DNA from: Bolinopsis microptera
Taxonomy: Eukaryota; Ctenophora; Tentaculata; Lobata; Bolinopsidae
Length of the DNA: 64,000 bases
Assembly (NCBI RefSeq): GCF_026151205.1
Contig: NC_087072.1
Location: 11,198,169-11,262,168, forward strand
Reading direction: 5' to 3'
Every line of letters starts with the position of its first letter. Position 1 is the first letter of the stretch. Positions 23,165-34,572 of this stretch are shown here, piece after piece. Position numbers and translations under genes: made by a program. The notes under the pieces were generated by a model. The model ran no database searches and was not told where the DNA came from. It worked only from the letters and a program-made list of their open reading frames with translations.

Positions 23165-23247
23165 CTTGCATGACCCGCCGCGCACGAGTGCGCGGCTCCC
23201 CTGTATCGTAGTGAAACGACCGTTGGGGTCACGACGTGTTATACAAC
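23165..23247 (-). mobile_element. Triple-hairpin short element, copy H1 (shortened)
   Basis: Minus-strand member of the family at 44138, 44435 and 45674. It keeps the CCGCGCAC/GTGCGCGG hairpin with a two-base loop and the GGGGTCACGACG end, but has lost part of the second hairpin. It is GC-rich within AT-rich surroundings. No clear target duplication was seen for this copy. Confidence 0.65.
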
Positions 23248-23620
23248 AAAAATAGGAAAAGTTATTTGGGGTTTTTATTATACGTGAAAAAAGTTTCATT
23301 ACCGTGGATTTTGTTTCGCGATTAAGCAAATTTTCACACCCTGCGGTTTCTTTGCGTTCGCGACTATACCCATTTGTGATTCCACTGTGTGGACGCAGGT
23401 ATGACAAATCATATGTTTTCGTAAAGTACATCCTCTGACTAGGAAATCACAAGTTTAATCAATTCTGGGGACTGTTCCTGGACAGAGTTATGACAGTTTA
23501 AAGCTTCCGCGCCGCGCAATAGCCCCAAAATGGCTAAAAATGTACACCGTCGTAGAATAACTTTGCGAAGGGAATGCGCGAGCACGAGAATATGATAGTT
23601 AATATTGATTTTCGGCCCCC

Positions 23621-23690
23621 GGAACGATAGCTTAGTTGGCTAAGAGGGCGATTGACCGTGCTAGCTGAGGGCTCGAATCCCGGTCTGACC
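23621..23690 (+). repeat. tRNA-like sequence, probably a SINE head or tRNA remnant
   Basis: A near-perfect A box (TAGCTTAGTTGG) and B box (GGCTCGAATCC) stand at tRNA-like spacing. The ends (GGAACGA and TCTGACC) pair poorly as an acceptor stem, so a working tRNA is unlikely. No poly-A tail follows within 100 bases. Confidence 0.5.
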
Positions 23691-24149
23691 TTTAATTTAG
23701 TTTGAACTGAAATAAGTTGTTTACTATTTTCACCAAAAAGCTTCTCTAGTGTTAAGTTAATATTGATTAGTTAATCATATTACAAGTTGTACTATAGGAT
23801 GAAATGCATAATTAGAAATGGGAAAGCAGCTATACGCAAAGCGTCATTATGCTACAATATTATAGTAATAACATTGTTTGTCTCAGATTATTTTTAATAC
23901 AAGAAGCGACCAGCATCGCATCTTCATCGATTAGTTCGGAGTCGTCGCTACATTGATTTTTAATTGATGCTATATAGCAGATATGAGCAGCTTTAATCAG
24001 TCTGATTTGGTAGTAATTTTTGCGCGCGAATATTGGATTTAAGCGCAAAGAAACCGCTATGCATAGCCTTCGGCGGTCGTGCGCTACTGCAAGCGAGAGG
24101 GCTCTGGCAGTCTGGCATAGTGGCATACTGGCATGGTTAGAGCTAAAGC

Positions 24150-24990
24150 AAATGGTGAAGTGAAATATATGATCATAAATATGATGATCTTAGAATATTA
24201 GACAACTCCACTCCATAATATTAAAAACAACTCCACTCTTGTAGGTTTACAACCTACCAGGACGCGCGCCGAGTTGGACTCGTCGACGGTCCTGTATATA
24301 TGGAACAGATATTTTACGAGTATCACCCGTTAACTCCACTCCATTACCGGAAGGATCCAGGATAGCAAACAAAGCTAAACTTCAAACATTGGATGAAATA
24401 ATACTTACTTGGGGGACCCCAGGCTATTATTTGTAGCGCGATGCGTTACTGTGCCGCGCCGCGCACTCAATGAGGCTTCTCACTGGCTAGATCGGCAAAA
24501 TGCACTACTGTGCCGCGCCGAGCTGCCATGAATTGACATCGTCAATTAAGCTATTATGTTCATAAACATAGCCTGCCGTAATTGAACCCTTTAAAACGCG
24601 CAAGTAAGCGCGTTTATGCGATTTTAATCAAAAATCAGATTTTACAATATCTGCAATCTAACTCAGCGCGCGGCTCTTGTAGCCTTTAACGGGTGATACT
24701 CGTAAAATATCTGTTCCATATATTGACCGTCGACGAGTCCAACTCGGCGCGCGTCCTGGTAGGTTATAAACGTACAAGCCGAATAGGAAAACAAATTTTT
24801 GACAAAATGGTATACCGTATACCAATTTTAAATAATTAAACTAGACAAAAACTTAAAATTCTACACTGCCAATGTTATAACCATGTTTAGTTCCACTTTT
24901 TGTACTCACGAACATCGCTTAAAAAACGCTACACAAACAACAAATCAAATTAAAAAGCATCGAATTTCCCCGCTAAGGGAGTGTTTGAGT
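24150..24990. repeat. Dispersed element shared with 45830-46190
   Basis: Segments such as GACAACTCCACTCCAT, GGATCCAGGATAGCAAACAAA, CATTGGATGAAATAATAC and ACTAGACAAAAACTTAAAAT occur in the same order here and at 45830-46190. The upstream part (22880-22960 and 23280-23340) matches the start of the 45.6-kb copy. These are two rearranged copies of one longer element without a recognisable coding region. Confidence 0.65.
24251..24765. repeat. Inverted pair of 80-bp arms around 350 bases
   Basis: Arm 24251-24333 (AACCTACCAGGACGCGCGCC ... GAGTATCACCCGTTAA) is repeated in inverted orientation at 24686-24765 with few differences. The arm sequence also starts the copies near 22880 and 45632. This may be a foldback element, or two oppositely oriented insertions of one family. 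Confidence 0.65.
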
Positions 24991-26640
24991 TCGTACCTTC
25001 CGACCACAAACTCAAGTTATATGCTCCTGACAAGTGGAAATCAGACGCTCCGACTTCTCCTGCTGTCACCCTGAAGTTAGCTGTAAAGTTTTACCCTCCC
25101 TCTCCCCATAAGTTTGTTAACCAAGTTACACGGTTACAGTTCTTTCTACACATCAGAAACCTCATACTTGAGGGTAAGTTGTTTGCCCAACTCCTAGTCC
25201 TACTCAAGATAGTAAACTTTTGGTTAATAAAACAATTATTTGATAAAAACAAATGTAACAAATTATAACAAGCGACGGTCGCGGTAGTGAAGAGTCGCTT
25301 ATTAAATATAACTTTTAAACAAATCGGTTTGTTACAATTCCCTGTCAGTTGTGAGTTGTCACCCAATAACAAAACTACAGAATCTCACTCTTTTAAGAGG
25401 AACCAATATATCACTTACTTCAAGATAATTTTAAACTCGAACTAAACCTAATTGGTTGATTTAGAAACTTTGAACTCCCTCCCTTGAGTAGTTCAGCGAA
25501 GCAGTGCCTCCTCAACATAACAGCACTTACTCGAAATAACGTACTGTAGTCCGACGACCGACATGTACTAAAGTTCGTCAGAAATCACCACTGTCGAACT
25601 CCGGTACGTGTCGAACTAGAGTCCAGGTAGCGTTCGACACAATTGTTCCCTCCATTTTCTGCTTGTGATCCAACGACTCACATTATGTGGTGTTAAACTT
25701 AATGGGGACCGATTTTTCTTGTTCTTTTATGATCCCATGGCACGCACTGGTGCACCTCTGTTGCTGCACGTTGTCGGTTCACATTGGCATCTGATCGGGA
25801 TAACATACTCGCACGTTGCAGTGGTATATAAGCCCACGAAGGTACAATAGTAGCATCGATACAGCTACTGCCTGGACAAAAATTGTGATGAGAATTCCTA
25901 CAGGAAATGTGTCATTAAAATTTGCTGCGGAAAGTTTTTTTCTAATTTCTCTTATAGACGACTCTACTATCCGGAGCACTTTACCCCATTCGGCCATTCT
26001 CACCCTACTCAGTTTACTCTGATAAGCTGAACATGCAACGGAACGTTTACGACACTGACATGCTTTGTAGTCGAACCTGTGATGAGTGATTAACGCTGTC
26101 GAAGTCACCTGGCCCACTGCAACCAAGAGATGATGCTTCATCTATCACAAGCAGGCCCTCTGGCGGAACCTGTCGAGACACGAACTTGGTTCAGCTTCCA
26201 AATTTCATAGCTTTGTGGTCCTCCTTCGTTTGGGATACTTGGCACCATGAGTTAGCAATTAACTGTATAACTACTATTGTTTCTACTTGCCCTAATTGTT
26301 AAATAACTGCAGACCAGTGGAGACTTGAGGTGAAACTGAATAATAATTAGCTTGTATTAGGGTTGAGGTCAATTAATAAAGGGCTAGGATTTTGGTCGTC
26401 AGAACCACACAGAATAGGTGTTCAAGGGTTATTAGGATTATTAGGGTTTGGTTAATGCTTATTGCTTGGCTTAAGGTTGTGGTCAGAGTAGACGGCTAGG
26501 GTTTTTGATCGCCCGTTAGACTGTCAGATCCACATAGAAAACATGTTGGTCACGTGATAACGGGTATCGACTGATTAAATTCGTCCTTTCAAAGAAGACG
26601 TACCAGTTCTTTCAAACTTGAATTTGTTTTCTTTCAAAGT
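24991..26640. other. No gene recognised
   Basis: Several short open frames occur on both strands, the longest a 120-codon minus-strand frame at 25779-26141 with a hydrophobic stretch, but none has family features or splice support. The sequence from about 26600 is the probable proximal promoter of the kinase. Confidence 0.4.
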
Positions 26641-26656
26641 TGCTCGTCCGTACCAG

Positions 26657-26664
26657 TATAAAAG
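26657..26664 (+). promoter_or_regulatory. TATA box of the kinase gene
   Basis: TATAAAAG lies 38 bases before the kinase ATG, which implies a very short 5' untranslated leader. Three copies of a CTTTCAAA-type octamer lie in the 70 bases upstream and may be promoter elements; that is inference. Confidence 0.55.
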
Positions 26665-26694
26665 ATACGAGATACCTCTTTTCTACGAAGCAAA

Positions 26695-27477
26695 ATGTTA
26701 TCCTCAACCCTTCTAAGAGATTTAATCGTTATCAAGCAACTTGGAGCAGGAGGTAATGGTACTGTGTACCTTACACAGCACAATATATCCCTCAACAGAT
26801 ACGTGGTCAAGATATTCAGAGATCATCCTGACCTTCCTATGGTTTATCAAGACGGGACAGAACTACCACTAGAAATAGCGACACTAAGATCACTCCATCA
26901 CCCCAATGTAGTGAAGTATGAAACTCACTTCCTCTTTAAGGGAGAATGGTATCTGCTGATGGAATACGAGCCAGGATTCAGTGATCTGCACACCTTGACT
27001 CGAAAGTGCAAACTTACCGAGAAGACCGTACTGAACATAGCAGAGCAGCTGTACACAGTTGTGGATTACTGTCTTCAGAACAACATCGACCACGGAGACA
27101 TCAAGGAAGAGAATATCCTCTACAATCCCAAGACAAACCAACTCAAACTGATAGACTTCGGTACTGCTCTACCTCTTTCGAAACACCCTCTCAACTTTCT
27201 CAGAGGCACCACCGCATGTCTGCCTCCTGAAGCGTTCTCCAAACCTCACTACTTCCCACTTCAAGCCAGTGTCTGGGCTATCGGGTGTGTTCTGTACGGC
27301 TGTATGACGGGCAGACCTGCATTCTCAGACACTTCTGATATCCTGAATAAGAGAGCGAAAGTTCCACTACACACGAGGAAGTTCTACTCCAGGAGACTGG
27401 TCAGCCTGGCGGAGCGCTGTTTGGAACCTTGCCGAGTTTTGAGGATTATGTGGTCGGAGTTGGGGAGACAATTATGA
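26695..27477 (+). CDS. PIM-like serine/threonine protein kinase, intronless
   Basis: This single-exon frame of 260 residues is almost exactly one kinase domain. It shows the glycine loop GAGGNGTV (17-24), the ATP lysine K39 in VVKIF, the helix-C glutamate E60, the catalytic loop HGDIKEEN (133-140), LIDFG (DFG at 154-156), PPE in place of APE (177-179) and ASVWAIGCVLYGCMTG. DIKEENIL followed by LKLIDFG resembles the PIM/CAMK-like group. The arginine of HRD is glycine here; the catalytic D135, K137 and N140 remain, so it may be active without the usual activation-loop control. The lack of introns beside intron-rich neighbours suggests a retrogene or a single-exon kinase family. The last 25 residues diverge from the usual helix I. 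Confidence 0.85.
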   Translation: MLSSTLLRDLIVIKQLGAGGNGTVYLTQHNISLNRYVVKIFRDHPDLPMVYQDGTELPLEIATLRSLHHPNVVKYETHFLFKGEWYLLMEYEPGFSDLHTLTRKCKLTEKTVLNIAEQLYTVVDYCLQNNIDHGDIKEENILYNPKTNQLKLIDFGTALPLSKHPLNFLRGTTACLPPEAFSKPHYFPLQASVWAIGCVLYGCMTGRPAFSDTSDILNKRAKVPLHTRKFYSRRLVSLAERCLEPCRVLRIMWSELGRQL

Positions 27478-29262
27478 CCTGCTTACTGTTACGGGACTTT
27501 GTTTTGAATTCTGTGAATGCTATGAGATATATTTTATAATGTTTTTTGTAACGTAATGATGCTATTCTATTTGACATTTCGATAATTTTGGGTTTGAATT
27601 TAGAGTACACCAAAACAAATTATCAGAACCAAAAACTAAAAGCGCTATGACAGTTTGAGTCAACCCAACTGAACAAAGCAGTGCAGTAACATAACCAAAA
27701 GAAAAATGGTCAATGGTAACAAATTAACCACGGAAACCACCACATAATTTATATTATATATGGAAGAACAGGTCCTACAAAATTAGTTACAAGAAACAAG
27801 CATGGACCATCGGTCTTTTTTTATATTTGATTATATTGTGCACGCCTTAATCAGAGCAACTTTCCACAATTTATTCGTGCACTTGATCAGTGCGTGCTTT
27901 GTCAGACGCTACCCGACCCCATCTCATCGGAGCCAGGACGGTGGAGGGGGTGTAGGCGAAGCTGTACAATCTGTGAGTGACAGGAGAATTTTTGGTAAAT
28001 TTAACCGCTGATAACCGTATTTTAGCGAAAGGTGAATTTTATTATACAAACGTCATCTAATAATTATCATGTTAGCTTTCACCGTGTGAAATTGAAGTAG
28101 CTCAGAAAATCAAGAAAAAATGCAGAGCTAAGAATCAGCAGAAAAGTAGAAACTATTAAAACCTGTTGGATGGATCAAAAAGGTTATTAAAAAGTGATAT
28201 TATCCATTTACCTCCTAATTGATCTACCGATGACATTACATAGTATGGGCCAACTTAGTCACGTGATAGTTCATTGTAGAGTGATTTATAATATCATTCT
28301 TAAATACCCTTTTTCCTTCGTAACACATTTCTGTCGAAACTACTCAATATTAGGAACAATATTATTAGAAGGTATTATGACTGGTTCTCATGTTGATCTT
28401 CAAGAGGGGAAGTTGGAAACTGTTGGCATCTCGGGAATTTGTATGATATTTGATTGTTGTTGTCCATTAGCTGTATGGTTTGACTGCCGATTACATACAT
28501 TTTTAAAATTCCTCAATTCCTCGAGTCTCCTCTGGTCTGCAGGTATTTAACGACTGTGTAAGACTGTTGTTACTCAATTCCTCAAGTCTCCTCTGATCTG
28601 CAACTTTTCGAGTTGGACAAGTAGAAACAATAGCGGCAGTCAATAAAGAATTCTTCACCTAAATTTTTCAAATTCCAAGTCTCCTCTGGTCTGCAACTAT
28701 TTAACAAGACTTTTTTATCATGCTGTGCTCTGGAAATTGTGATAGTACCTGTTCGATTTGTTAAGGAGACGATCTCCCTGTTCATATGTTACAGGATCAG
28801 AATGTTCGTGAGGAACAGTCACCAAAAGTGAGTTGCTTACCTGCTGTGTGTTTTCGTACTCTGGTCTTCACTCAAGTTGCAAAGCTCCAATAAACGTATC
28901 GCAAAGAACATTTATATCTGAAAATTGTGTTAGTACCAGTTTGATCAGTTAAGGTGAGGATTGCCTCGATCTGTCGGGTTCAGTTTAACTGCCTAGGTCA
29001 TGAGTAGAACCGAAGGATCAAAAAATATGTTGCTTGTTGCTCGTATCAACTATAAAACATCAATTTTGAGGGATAAGGAAGTGTTTATAGGTTCTGAAAC
29101 CTTGCTAAATCGATTTTTCGTGCAATTTTAGGTCAGAAAGCGTAACAAGTGTTACAAGCCTTGTATAATACAAAATGTGTATCACCTCTTCAACCCGCCG
29201 AACATGTGCTTACCCTAAAAATGTAAACAAATGTGTTTCACCTCCCCGCCAGTATCCACATC
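27478..29262. other. No gene recognised; short imperfect repeats
   Basis: At about 28510-28710 a unit like TTCCTCAAGTCTCCTCTGGTC then TGCAACTATTTAAC occurs three times with differing spacing. No exon was supported. The segmental duplication of the transporter starts abruptly at about 29263. Confidence 0.4.
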
Positions 29263-29495
29263 TATACACTGGCGGTTCTTTTGACTTACGGGGTTATTTT
29301 CTTTATCCCCGGCACTTTCGTCAAGTTCCTGTGTCCTGTTCCAAGAAAGATCACAGACTTGTGTATCATTTTCCATTCTTTGTGGCTAACTAGCGGTAAC
29401 TGAGCAAATAACCGTATACTTGCTTCATTGGACCATACCTATTAGAGATTATATGTTGTTAGTTGCTGCCTAAATTTACAAACTCTATTCTTCAG

Positions 29496-32400
29496 CAACC
29501 AGAACAAAATAATGAAATTCAGAAGGCAGGAAAGTCAGATAAGTGGAAGAAAGCACTGTTTGCCTTCTGTTTCCTTACAATAACAACCCAGTACTTCTTT
29601 TTCACCATGCCTCTAGCGTTTTTGGTCAATGAACTTATTGAGGTGAGATTTTTCACAGCTTTCCATTGAAAATGAATAAAGATGTAGTTTTATATAATTT
29701 AAACATATATATAAATAACGGAACTGTACATTGATATTACCACCTTAACACAGCAAATAACAAATACATGCCTCTAGAAGATAGATGTAACTATAACACC
29801 CTCTCTAGGTTTGGAAACACAACAAGATAACGTCCGGGAGCATTGTTGGCGCATTCTCCTTCTCCCTAGCCGGTGCTGCATTGCTCTCCAATAGATTCAC
29901 CAGATGTATCCAGCCTAGGCAGACCTTACTTCTCACAGTCATTGTGTTGACACTATCTGCTCCCATATTTTTCGTCAAGTTTGACAAAACAGCCTTTGTC
30001 ATTGTTCTGTTCATCACAAGAATGATACAGGGTTTTGTCATTGGGTTATGTGGTGGGTGACATTAATGATATATCGAATCGAACAATATATCATCATTAA
30101 TGGCTAAGGTCACTTTTCTTTTCTTCTTCAGAAGTAACTATTGACAAAACAGAATCTTAAAACTAAGTGCTAACATATTTCATGTTTCAGAGCCTCAGCT
30201 TATGTCAGTTATGACATCATTGTATCCAGAGAGGCTAGGATTCGTGACCGGATCTTTTGAGCTTGCAGCTAGCATATCATCTACAGTGGGCCCTTTTTTG
30301 GGCGGCTTTATCTATCAAAATCATGGTTTTGCAGTCGCCTCCACAATTCCATGTTAGTATTATTTTGTATGGTACAACTATAAACGTTTTTAAAGAATCA
30401 AATATCTTACTTCTAGACATAGCTGACTGCATGCAGACTATTTTCTGATTTCAACTAGATAAAATTGATTAAAACAGATTTAGCAAGTTTGACAATGTTG
30501 AGTTTTACCAACCAGGTGTATTCAACCTATTTGCTAGCATTGGAGGACTGATACTCTTGAGTCCTAGTGTGATGTTTGATCAACCAGACTTCGATTCAGA
30601 AGACAGTCAACCTACCAGAACAGATCAAGAACGAACAACAATTGCATCACTGTTCATCCTGCCAGTTGTTCTTCTAGGGATGTTCTCAGAGACTCTAGTA
30701 TCCATGATTGTGAACACAATAGAGTTCTTCTACCCTAACTTTTACAGCGTGATATTTAACAAACAAGAAGGTTATGTTGGTGCTGTTCTTGCCATAGCAG
30801 GACTAATGTATTGCATAGCAACTGTAACAGCAGGTAAAAGATATCATATTTGACATTGGGATTAACTTTTTTAGTTGGCTACTTAAAATAAATAATGGAT
30901 CACCAATTACATACATACATGCTACATGAAGAGGTCTCCTCCTAGTCGTTGGAGTGGCCTGCATCACACACATCTCTTCTACGGCGTAACATGTTCCTCC
31001 ATTCCACTCGCTTTAGAGCCAACTGTTTTACTGCATCTCTGCTGATGTTATCGACACCTGTAAATTCAGCCGCATCCTCGAGTACACAGGCCATCCAGCC
31101 TTTGCGGGGTCGTCCTCTCAGTCTCTTTCCATAGTTTGGTTTCCAATCCAGTAAGAAATTGGGGAACCGCGTCTCTGGCATTCTGACAACATGTCCGTAC
31201 CACCTTAGTCTAGCCGCACCGATGAAAGTTTCGATAGACTTAATTCCAGCACGCCTGAGAACTTCTTCATTGGAGACATGGAAGAACCACTTTATCTTCA
31301 AGATTCTTCTCAGGGAGGTCAGATGGAAGACCTCAAACCGTTTCATCTGCTTCTTTGTTGTGTTCCACACTTCAGCTCCATATAACAGAATAGTAATAAC
31401 AGCAGCCTTGTAGATACGGATCTTGGTGGGCGTTCTTATAGTTCGACTGTTCCATATCTTCCAAAGCTGATGGAACGCACCATTAGCACGCTGGATCCTG
31501 ATGTCAAGATCTCGGTCAATGGTACCATCCCCACTGATGTTGGCACCAAGATAAACAAAGTTGCTGACCTGTTCAACAGGTTCTCCCTCCACTGTTAGCT
31601 TTATACTGTCTCTTTCGGTGTAAGGTCGCTGGGACGCACACTTGCTGATCGCCATGCATTGTGTCTTTTTAGCGTTGATCTTCAACCCAGCATAAGAGGT
31701 GTAATAAGCTATAAGATCAGTGGACTCTTGCAGCCCTTCTTCAGTATTGTCCATCACTGCCAGATCATCAGCGTAGTCACTATCCATGATAACTTTTTCA
31801 TCTGCACCCTTTAGTTCCTTTTGCAGTACAGCACCATGACTGATTGCCTTGTGAACCTCGGCCAAAAAGATTCCAAAGTTCAGACAGAAATTAAATACAG
31901 GAGGGCCCTGGATATCACCCTGTCCAGTGCCCGAATTAACAGAGAACCAATCAGACATTTCACCATTAACCCTGACAGCACTCATGGTTCCGTTGAAGAA
32001 TGCCTGAAAGATTCTAACATATTTCTCAGGAAGTCCATAGTGTCTCATGCTTGACCAAATAAACTCTCTTCTGATGGAATCAAACCTTTGCCTTAAAATC
32101 AATGAAATTAACATAAAGTGGAATGTTAAACTCAATGCAGTTGTGAATAATGGTGCGGATGGAATAAATCTGATCAATACACCAGTTACAATTGTTAATG
32201 AAATTGTTAATGAAATTGTTAATGAAACCATGACTCTGATTCTAAAAAGCTTTAACTGGTCGTTTTCAGGAATGTTAGTAGACAAAGAAGTTCCGAGGAA
32301 GACAATGATATTCAGTGGCATGGCTATGATGATATGTGGCTGTTTAGCGATTGACCAGGAGTTTATAAAAAGCAGTGCAGTTTGGGCAGCAATTATGCTA

Positions 32401-32961
32401 TCAGTTATTGACTTCGGCAGTGGCTTGACTCAGGTATGCATCAAGATTTATTATTACCAAAACCAGCTAATGTAAACGCCATAGTTAATTAATTCCCAAA
32501 TAGCTTCTATCTGTTTTGGATACAAGTTACAGTAAGCTTTCTTTCAATAATTCTGTTGTCTGAGAAATGAAGTTTAAAATGCTAGAGTGTGGACTGTGGA
32601 ATAATATAAAGTCAAGACTAAATTCAATTGGTTAATTAAAGTTTATTTTCAGATCGGTATTCTACCTTGCTTGATAGTTCAGTATCAGTACATTACGCAT
32701 GTTTCAAGGGAAACTAGCTCCTGTCAAATGAGTGGACTCTTTCGAGCGGCTTACTTCACAGGGGCATTCTTTGGGCCCGTTATTGGAGGATTTATGTTGG
32801 AATTCATGAGCTACCAAAATGCCTACATTGTTCTCGCTGGTGTACTTCTAGCGAATTTAGCAATTTTGGCTGCAGTTGAATTAATATTCCCACATACAAT
32901 AGAAATTCCATCAGGCAGACAGGGATCTTATGAAAATTTAGATTCAGTCAATTCAGATTAG
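29496..32961 (+). CDS. SLC18B1: SLC18B1-like MFS transporter, copy 2 lacking exon 1
   Basis: Six exons match copy 1 exons 2-7 in length and phase: 29496-29642, 29809-30052, 30191-30352, 30516-30833, 32270-32433 and 32653-32961. All are open and all splice sites are kept. By eye there are about twelve exon differences, about six of them amino-acid changes (L to F in PLLGG, Y to F and S to F near the acidic loop, S to F in ESFYP, S to G in SILPC, D to G near the C-terminus). The duplicated block begins in intron 1, so the MFYDE start exon is absent and I found no replacement. The copy may be silent or use another first exon. A truncated LINE sits in the intron between the exons ending at 30833 and starting at 32270. 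Confidence 0.8.
30911..32179 (-). mobile_element. 5'-truncated LINE inserted in a transporter intron
   Basis: The insert lies between CACCAATTAC (30901-30910) and CACCAGTTAC (32180-32189), which form a ten-base target duplication with one mismatch; copy 1 has the single site. On the minus strand it encodes the second half of a reverse transcriptase. It starts at YSIRTIIHNCIEFNIP, passes through a frameshifted motif A near 32092, then GTGQGDIQGPPVFN, SDYADDLAV (motif C), and the C-terminal ARLRWYGHVVRMPETRFPN. The frame from 32091 to 30942 is open. The 3' end has a short ATGT-type repeat instead of poly-A. 5' truncation with a target duplication is what target-primed reverse transcription leaves. 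The clade is unresolved. Confidence 0.85.
32191..32226. repeat. 12-bp tandem triplication beside the LINE insertion
   Basis: ATTGTTAATGAA is present three times in a row, against once in copy 1 (10360-10371). It lies immediately after the LINE target duplication. Confidence 0.85.
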
Positions 32962-33227
32962 CTAAGGGAAATTTCTCATGTTTTTTTTTTTTTTTTTATG
33001 CCTAGCTACAGTGTGGAAAAGACATTTCTAAACCCCACAACTCTACCTCCCACTGGTCCATACGCAGCTAAAAAACATGTGAACAATCCCTTACCCATTA
33101 ATTTATTTGCTGACATGTGTTCTGTTACAATGTTTTAAATTGATTCTACAATTATCTGTTAATTCACCCGTCTAAATTTAAAGGTTGTCAGAAATGTGGC
33201 ATAATGCAATGTTAAGAGATTGAATGT

Positions 33228-33566
33228 ACCTCCTGAGCCGGTACTCATTTCCTCTCTGAGCTAGCTAGTGTATATCAGTTTCTTGTTGGTGTTTTGTCTG
33301 TGTTTGTTTGTCCGTAGTAGGAATTTACTGTAACTTTGGAGACTGGGCGCAGTAATGTCCCAGAGGGTTTGTAACATCATGGATGCTGACTAAGCTTACC
33401 TGATCCTCTCCAACTTGTATTAGTACACTACTTCATTCACACCAGTCATTTCACTACATTAAACTGATTGAGGTTATGCCCTTTGTACATGCTGAAGCGA
33501 TATGCTATGATGAGTGGAATATGAGTTAGGATCAGTTTGGTCCGTTTCATGGCAAAAACATTTATT
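33228..33566. mobile_element. 339-bp retroposon-like insertion with 12-bp target duplication
   Basis: GAGATTGAATGT occurs at 33216-33227 and 33567-33578, while copy 1 has one uninterrupted site near 11395-11410. The inserted sequence starts ACCTCCTGAGCCGG and ends ACATTTATT. A 12-base duplication fits retroposition by a LINE machinery. It has no tRNA-like boxes that I can see and no coding frame. Confidence 0.65.
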
Positions 33567-33620
33567 GAGATTGAATGTAAAGTGATTCTGAGTAGACAAC
33601 CACTTCAATGTTTTAAGGTT

Positions 33621-33845
33621 GCATAACGTTGCCTGTAGGCGCCCCCTCCCCTTTTGGCGCCCCTCCCTAAAATTGAACAAATTAGGTGATTTTAGAGGAT
33701 ACGCCCGTAAAATCTCTAAAAAAGTGTGTTTCTAGAGCAAAACGCGCACGTTTGTCCAGCCAGTTACGCCACAGGCTGGACAAGCTGTTGTGTTTTTATG
33801 GTGAATGATGGAAAATTGATTATATGATTTTTTCTGAAAGAGGAG
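33621..33845. mobile_element. Remnant of a hAT-like element end
   Basis: GCATAACGTTGCCTGTAGGCGCCCC and about 80 following bases match, in inverted orientation, the right subterminal region of the element ending at 40888. Copy 1 keeps only the first 20 or so bases before resuming. It is an old partial copy without a recognisable other end. Confidence 0.6.
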
Positions 33846-34125
33846 TAGAGCAAAGTGAAGTAAAGTAAAAAGTATGACACCACATTATCACGCATCTGTG
33901 CAAAGGATCATCACACTATATGAAAAAAATATATTAATATTTTCAGTGGAACAGAAATGTATAAATTAGAGAATCCATTAAAATGATTTCAGTATCAAGC
34001 AACAAAGATTATGAACAGTGCAGTCGATAAAGAACGATGCTGCATGTAGTAAGCTACTGCAGGATAAAAATGTAAAATAAACAATGGGGAATGGTATAGA
34101 TTAGTTGAACCTCCTTTCCTCATAT

Positions 34126-34206
34126 ACCTGAGGACCCCAGGCTATTATGTTCATTAACATATATATATAGATTTGGCGGAATGACAGGCTGAGCGCGGCC
34201 CAGTAA
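34126..34206. mobile_element. 81-bp relative of the inverted-repeat element at 22961
   Basis: It contains TACCTGAGGACCCCAGGCTA, the ATGTTCAT centre and GGCGGAATGACAGGCTGAGC ending CCCAGTAA. It is absent from copy 1 at the aligned site. It seems to be the complete short form of the family, with short TTAC/GTAA-type ends. Confidence 0.55.
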
Positions 34207-34572
34207 GAGCCTCCACTAATATATCAAGAAAACAACAATTTCAAGAAAACAACAATTTTATTTAGTATCAATTAAAGCAAACAAAAATATATTTTATAGT
34301 ATAGATTTATTGCACCAAAAATATCCATCACAACCGAAGACACAGCCAATTAAGATTTATCTCGCACTGAATGAGTGAACACAACGTAATTACCACAAAA
34401 TGACGTTGAAACAATCATTGCACATGCATGTGCGCATTTCAACACCATTACCATGGTTACTATGCAACAGTGACGTAACGAAGGGCCCGCAGCTGCAGGG
34501 GGCGCCAAATCGTCGTTTCACCTACCTACCTATGTCACCTATGTTGAGATTCGTTAAGCTTTAACAGGGCCA

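Larger units (their letters stand above)
29263..34467 (+). repeat. Segmental duplication, copy 2 (interrupted)
   Basis: This stretch aligns with copy 1 from about 8714 onward and resumes at 40889 after the hAT-like insertion. Relative to copy 1 it carries extra sequence at 30911-32179, 33228-33566, about 33640-33838 and about 34123-34210, plus the 6.4-kb element after 34467. Those differences date after the duplication, or reflect loss in copy 1. Confidence 0.88.

Noticed and set aside
23621..23690. Functional tRNA gene
   Set aside because: Acceptor ends do not pair; kept only as a tRNA-like repeat.
25779..26141. 120-codon minus-strand frame with a hydrophobic stretch
   Set aside because: No family resemblance, no promoter or splice support, and overlapping frames on the other strand; length is within chance for a 64-kb window.
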